From an uncultured bacterium (GTDB lineage Bacteria > Cyanobacteriota > Vampirovibrionia > Gastranaerophilales > Gastranaerophilaceae), in assembly GCA_949283255.1 (NCBI GenBank), contig CASDRS010000006.1, positions 1 through 64,000 on the forward strand: 64,000 bases of DNA, given 5' to 3'. The notes under the pieces were generated by a model. That model saw only the letters and a list, made by a program, of their open reading frames with translations, was not told the origin of the DNA and did not search any database. Shown in pieces: positions 60,692-64,000 of this stretch. Position 1 is the stretch's first letter; each line of letters begins with the position of its first letter. The position numbers were made by a program, and so were the translations under genes.

Positions 60692-61306
60692 TTAGCTTCC
60701 ACTTTTCACAATAACTTTATCAATCAAACCATAATCCTTGGCTTCTTGAGCTGACAAATAATGATCTCTTTCACAGTCTTCTTTAACCTTTTCATAAGGT
60801 TGTCCAGAATTTTCGGCCATAATTGAAATCAGCATTTCTTTCATTCTCAAAATTTCTTTTGCCTCAATTTCAATATCTGTAGCCTGACCTTTAGCACCAC
60901 CTAAAGGTTGGTGAATCATTATTCTAGCCCCAGGCAAAGCCATTCTCTTACCCTTTGTTCCGGCTGACAACAAGAATGCACCCATTGAAGCTGCTTCACC
61001 TAAACAAATTGTACATACATCTGACTTGATTAAATTCATTGTATCATATATAGCCATACCTGCAGTAATAACACCACCCGGACTGTTTATATAAAGCATA
61101 ATATCTTTTTCATTATTCTCACTGTCCAACAACAATAATTGAGCAACAATTGAATTCGCAACATCATCATCAATTTCAGTTCCCAAAAAGATAATTCTCT
61201 CACGCAACAATCTTGAGAAAATATCAAAAGATCTTTCTCCACGAGAAGAATTTTCTATAACTGTTGGGACATAGCCCATAATTTTCATATAAGTTTCTTG
61301 ATCCAT
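60692..61306 (-). CDS. clpP: ATP-dependent Clp protease proteolytic subunit
   Basis: 204 residues. The catalytic Ser is in [11 protein letters not shown], the His in [10 protein letters not shown] and the Asp in [33 protein letters not shown] is conserved. The serine protease ring works with ClpX or ClpA/C, neither of which is in this window. AGGAGAG precedes the ATG, with an extended -10 TGTTATAAT at 61330-61338. Confidence 0.96.
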   Translation of the reverse strand: MDQETYMKIMGYVPTVIENSSRGERSFDIFSRLLRERIIFLGTEIDDDVANSIVAQLLLLDSENNEKDIMLYINSPGGVITAGMAIYDTMNLIKSDVCTICLGEAASMGAFLLSAGTKGKRMALPGARIMIHQPLGGAKGQATDIEIEAKEILRMKEMLISIMAENSGQPYEKVKEDCERDHYLSAQEAKDYGLIDKVIVKSGS

Positions 61307-61355
61307 TTTTCTCTCCTAATTACGGACAAATTATAACATAAACTTTTGTAAAAAA

Positions 61356-63149
61356 CTATACTGCAACTTCCTGATGCTTAAATTGTGCATTATATAATGC
61401 CTTATAAGCACCATTTTCAATATTTAGCAGCTCATCGTGAGTACCGATTTCAGCAATCTCTCCCTGATTAATTACAACAATTTTATCTGCATTCTGAATT
61501 GTTGAAAGCCTATGCGCAATAACAAAAACTGTCTTATCCTGCATTAAGTTTTCAATAGCCATCTGCACAATTGCCTCAGACTTATTATCCAAAGCAGAAG
61601 TTGCTTCATCAAGAATAACAATCGGCGCATTCTTCAAAAATGCTCTTGCAATAGCAACACGCTGTTTTTGTCCACCTGACAACAAAATACCGCGTTCACC
61701 AATATATGTATCCCATCCCTGCTCCAGAGTTGCTACAAAATCATCCAAATATGCCATTTTTAAAGCTTTTTTGACATCTTCATCAGTAGCGTTCTCGTTA
61801 CCTAAAAGTATATTTTCTTTTATAGTACCTGAGAACAAGAAATTATCTTGAAATACAACTGCAATATTTTGTCTCAAAGATTTTAACGTCAAATCTCTAA
61901 TATCAATACCATCTATCTTAATTGCACCGCTGGTAACATCATAAAATCTAGGCAACAAGCTTACAATAGTAGTCTTACCGCCGCCTGAATTACCGACAAA
62001 TGCAACCGTTTCACCATGTTTTACCAAAAGATTAATATGTTTTAAAACAGGTACACCTTTTTTGTATTCAAAACAAACATCCTCAAATTTTATTTCCTTA
62101 TATTTAGGATTCATATCAACTGCATTCACACTATCCTTAATTTTCGGCTCAGATTTTAAAATTGCAAAAACCTTTTCTATAGAGAAGAATGAAAATTGAA
62201 CAGCGTTAAAGTTATTACCTAAGTTTTTAATCGGTGTATACAACATAATCAACGCTGTAATAAATGAAACAAAATTACCAGATGTAATCTGCTTTGTCAA
62301 AATCAAATGGCTGCCGTAACCTATAGCAAGACCTATACCTACAGATACAATGACATGCATAAAAGGTGATAACCACGATGTACGCTGAACCATTTTGATA
62401 CTTACACTAAATATATTTCTCAATATTTCATCAAAATGTTTCTTTTGTTGTTCTTCCAAATTATAAGAAGAAATAGTCTTAATACCGCTAAAGGCCTCAT
62501 TATAAGCAGTAATAATCGCAGAATCCGCAACAAGAGTTTTCTTCATAACTTCATCGATACGTTTTCTGATTCTTGCGACAGGTAAAAATGCACATCCCAA
62601 AACCGCAACAGCAATTAATGCCAACTGCCAAGAATTATAAAACAATACGCATACTAAAGAAATTGAAGAGAACAATCTCTGCATAAATATTTTTAAATTA
62701 TCTAAAAGACCTGCACAAGCATTATCAGCCATATTATTAAATGCAAAAATAACATCCCCGGATTTTTTTGTATCAAAATAAGCTGTTTCTAAAGTAAGCA
62801 TCTTCTTAAACAAATCCGCTTTCAGACCATTCGTAATCTTTTTACCAACCCAAGTATTCAAATAAGTAGCCATATAGTTAAGACCACCCTGCATTGACGT
62901 GAACAAGACAATACCCAACGGAATGTACCAAGGCGACTGAATTGACTTCTCAACCATAACCAAATCCATATATGGTTTCAAAGACAATGCAATAATCGCA
63001 TCTAACGAACCTATCGGAATACATATCAAGACCGCCAGCAAAGCCCTAAACCAATATGGTTTTACATAAGGCCACATATTCGTATAATTCACAACAACCT
63101 GAGATTGCTTACATTTTGCAATAATATCATTTAATTTAGCTCTAAACAT
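61356..63149 (-). CDS. MsbA-like ABC exporter (membrane and ATPase domains fused)
   Basis: 597 residues. An ABC_membrane domain with six spans (about 25-320), then an ATPase: Walker A GNSGGGKTT, signature LSGGQKQRVAIARAF, Walker B IVILDEATSALD and switch VIAHRL. This is a homodimeric type IV exporter. Lipid A or another lipid, as for MsbA, is a likely cargo in an outer-membrane organism, but drug or peptide export cannot be excluded. AGGATG precedes the ATG. Confidence 0.92.
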   Translation of the reverse strand: MFRAKLNDIIAKCKQSQVVVNYTNMWPYVKPYWFRALLAVLICIPIGSLDAIIALSLKPYMDLVMVEKSIQSPWYIPLGIVLFTSMQGGLNYMATYLNTWVGKKITNGLKADLFKKMLTLETAYFDTKKSGDVIFAFNNMADNACAGLLDNLKIFMQRLFSSISLVCVLFYNSWQLALIAVAVLGCAFLPVARIRKRIDEVMKKTLVADSAIITAYNEAFSGIKTISSYNLEEQQKKHFDEILRNIFSVSIKMVQRTSWLSPFMHVIVSVGIGLAIGYGSHLILTKQITSGNFVSFITALIMLYTPIKNLGNNFNAVQFSFFSIEKVFAILKSEPKIKDSVNAVDMNPKYKEIKFEDVCFEYKKGVPVLKHINLLVKHGETVAFVGNSGGGKTTIVSLLPRFYDVTSGAIKIDGIDIRDLTLKSLRQNIAVVFQDNFLFSGTIKENILLGNENATDEDVKKALKMAYLDDFVATLEQGWDTYIGERGILLSGGQKQRVAIARAFLKNAPIVILDEATSALDNKSEAIVQMAIENLMQDKTVFVIAHRLSTIQNADKIVVINQGEIAEIGTHDELLNIENGAYKALYNAQFKHQEVAV

Positions 63150-63242
63150 AAATTCATCCTATTTATAATACCGGACAGTAACATTATAACCGCCACAAAC
63201 CATAGAGTACCATAAACAAACGGATTTTATACTTAATATTAC

Positions 63243-63318
63243 AAAATAATACGGAACACTATACAAGTATTCCGTACAAAAAGCCTTCCCTTTTCCGGCG
63301 ATGCAAAAAGCACTCGCC
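63243..63318 (-). terminator. Double hairpin after the EF-hand gene
   Basis: GGCGATGC-AAAAA-GCA.TCGCC (63297-63318) and TACGGAA...TTCCGTA (63250-63276). The second is followed by TTATTTTGT on the minus strand and is the better terminator. Confidence 0.65.
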
Positions 63319-63326
63319 TTATGTTA

Positions 63327-63884
63327 CTAGGAATCTGTTGCATCTTTATATTTGTAACTCAATAGGCTGTATGTGTCAGTAGAAGAATCCTCACTACCGT
63401 AAAATACTGACATATTTGAAGCAGCCTGCATTCTAAATTCATCTTCTTTCTTCTGCTTTGAACAATCTACGCTGTAAGCTGAAATTTCAGCGCTTGTAAT
63501 TCGTCCGTCATGGTTTGTATCCATTTCATCAAAATGATTTAGGATATTTTCCATAGTACTTGTAGAAAGACCGCTCGCTCCTGAAGCATATAATTGAGTC
63601 AATTCTGTTTTTGTTAAACCTTGCGATGACATCTGGTTTGTTAAATTCGTCATCTCTGTAGAACTTATAATTCCATCGCCATCTTTATCTATATTATTAA
63701 AATTATTCTGCAAATATGATGCAAAACTCTGGTTAACCATATTTATCTTTGAAGCATCTGTTCTAACTTCATTTATACTATCCAATGTTACACCCTTCGG
63801 ATTAGTTGCTGCAAGATAAGAATATGTATTGGTTAAACCGGAATATATACCTGCAAGTAATGAACTACCACTTGAATTTGCCAT
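63327..63884 (-). CDS. EF-hand calcium-binding protein
   Basis: 185 residues. Two canonical EF loops: DKDGDGIISSTE (66-77) and DTNHDGRITSAE (122-133), each with all metal positions filled. The spacing leaves a third, degenerate pair region between (about 80-110). No signal peptide, so it is cytosolic or leaves by another route. It begins MANSSGSSLLAGIYSGLTN. A role as a calcium sensor or buffer is inferred. GAGAGGG precedes the ATG. Confidence 0.88.
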   Translation of the reverse strand: MANSSGSSLLAGIYSGLTNTYSYLAATNPKGVTLDSINEVRTDASKINMVNQSFASYLQNNFNNIDKDGDGIISSTEMTNLTNQMSSQGLTKTELTQLYASGASGLSTSTMENILNHFDEMDTNHDGRITSAEISAYSVDCSKQKKEDEFRMQAASNMSVFYGSEDSSTDTYSLLSYKYKDATDS

Positions 63885-63917
63885 AATATAACCCTCTCAT
63901 TAATGTAATCCGTTACT

Positions 63918-63945
63918 ATTTTAACGATTTTTCCAAAAATGTCAA
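63918..63945 (-). promoter_or_regulatory. Promoter of the EF-hand gene
   Basis: Perfect TTGACA, a 16-bp spacer and TAAAAT on the minus strand. The last 55 bases of the window show no supportable gene. Confidence 0.72.
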
Positions 63946-64000
63946 CCCTTTTCGGCAAGAAGCTTACCCATAAAGGATTTTAACCATTCAACAAATTATT

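Noticed and set aside
63946-64000. A reading frame ending near the right edge on the minus strand (E-W-L-K-S-F-M-G-K...)
   Set aside because: An in-frame stop lies at the window border, leaving fewer than 17 codons and no ribosome site.
1-64000. CRISPR arrays, insertion sequences, rRNA, riboswitches, SRP RNA, tmRNA, RNase P RNA
   Set aside because: I looked for spaced repeats, transposase motifs and the known core sequences of these RNAs and saw none. A covariance-model search was not possible here.

Overview
The window is AT-rich chromosomal DNA from an anaerobic bacterium with a Gram-negative type envelope. The envelope call rests on an Omp85/TpsB barrel protein, a Skp/OmpH-like chaperone, a TolC-MacA-MacB efflux set and an MsbA-like exporter. 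Anaerobic life is indicated by a complete three-gene NAD(H)-dependent [FeFe]-hydrogenase (hydC-hydB-hydA). A VKOR-DsbA fusion (common in cyanobacteria), a glycogen-synthase-like GT5 protein and several lineage-type unknowns make a gut-type non-photosynthetic cyanobacterial relative (Melainabacteria/Vampirovibrionia, Gastranaerophilales) my best guess. This is inference from gene content; no 16S or marker comparison was possible. I saw no CRISPR array, insertion sequence, prophage core or rRNA.

Layout. 1-386: start of a secreted protein cut by the left edge. 0.6-6.1 kb: endonuclease III, an unknown gene, then the hydrogenase operon. 6.2-14.3 kb: an unknown, typA, a HEAT-like protein, a TPR protein, a patatin, a GT-C-like membrane protein, a zinc-ribbon protein and a 31-residue membrane peptide. 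14.4-19.4 kb: bioD-bioA, a TpsB/Omp85 protein and a Skp-like chaperone. 19.5-27.1 kb: a nucleoside transporter, yidC-queA, tRNA-Pro, a 1124-residue membrane-anchored GT5 protein and tRNA-Lys. 27.1-28.5 kb: a small regulatory island with two helix-turn-helix proteins and a perfect 23-bp palindrome. 28.4-34.9 kb: gshA, rsmA-ispE, an unknown, and a PilZ plus PLP-enzyme pair. 35.1-37.9 kb: the tail of the spc ribosomal operon (rpsE-rpmD-rplO-secY). 38.1-45.8 kb: asparaginase, an MshEN-like protein, VKOR-DsbA with queH, an M16 protease with a TPM protein, and an unknown. 45.8-50.5 kb: tolC-macA-macB(ATPase)-macB(permease). 50.6-56.5 kb: a Met/Gln-rich coiled-coil protein, an orphan histidine kinase divergent from gmk-coaBC-nif3, and an AAA+ ATPase. 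56.7-63.9 kb: mutS2, pepA, clpP, an MsbA-like ABC exporter and an EF-hand protein.

Working together. The hydrogenase reoxidises NADH and ferredoxin to H2. MacAB-TolC forms a tripartite export path. queA and queH are the two last steps of queuosine synthesis. yidC and secY serve membrane insertion. bioD/bioA, coaBC, ispE and gshA are cofactor, isoprenoid and thiol synthesis.

Expression signals are unusually readable. Many genes have TTGnnn-(16-19)-TATAAT promoters and near-perfect hairpin terminators. At least six genes (nth, the patatin, the GT-C-like protein, rsmA, gmk, mutS2, and the kinase divergent from gmk) have the -10 box 0-7 nt before the ATG and no Shine-Dalgarno, which predicts leaderless mRNAs. 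Several other genes (gshA, yidC, queH, 45162, 39796, 34244) use TTG or GTG starts, most with a good Shine-Dalgarno.
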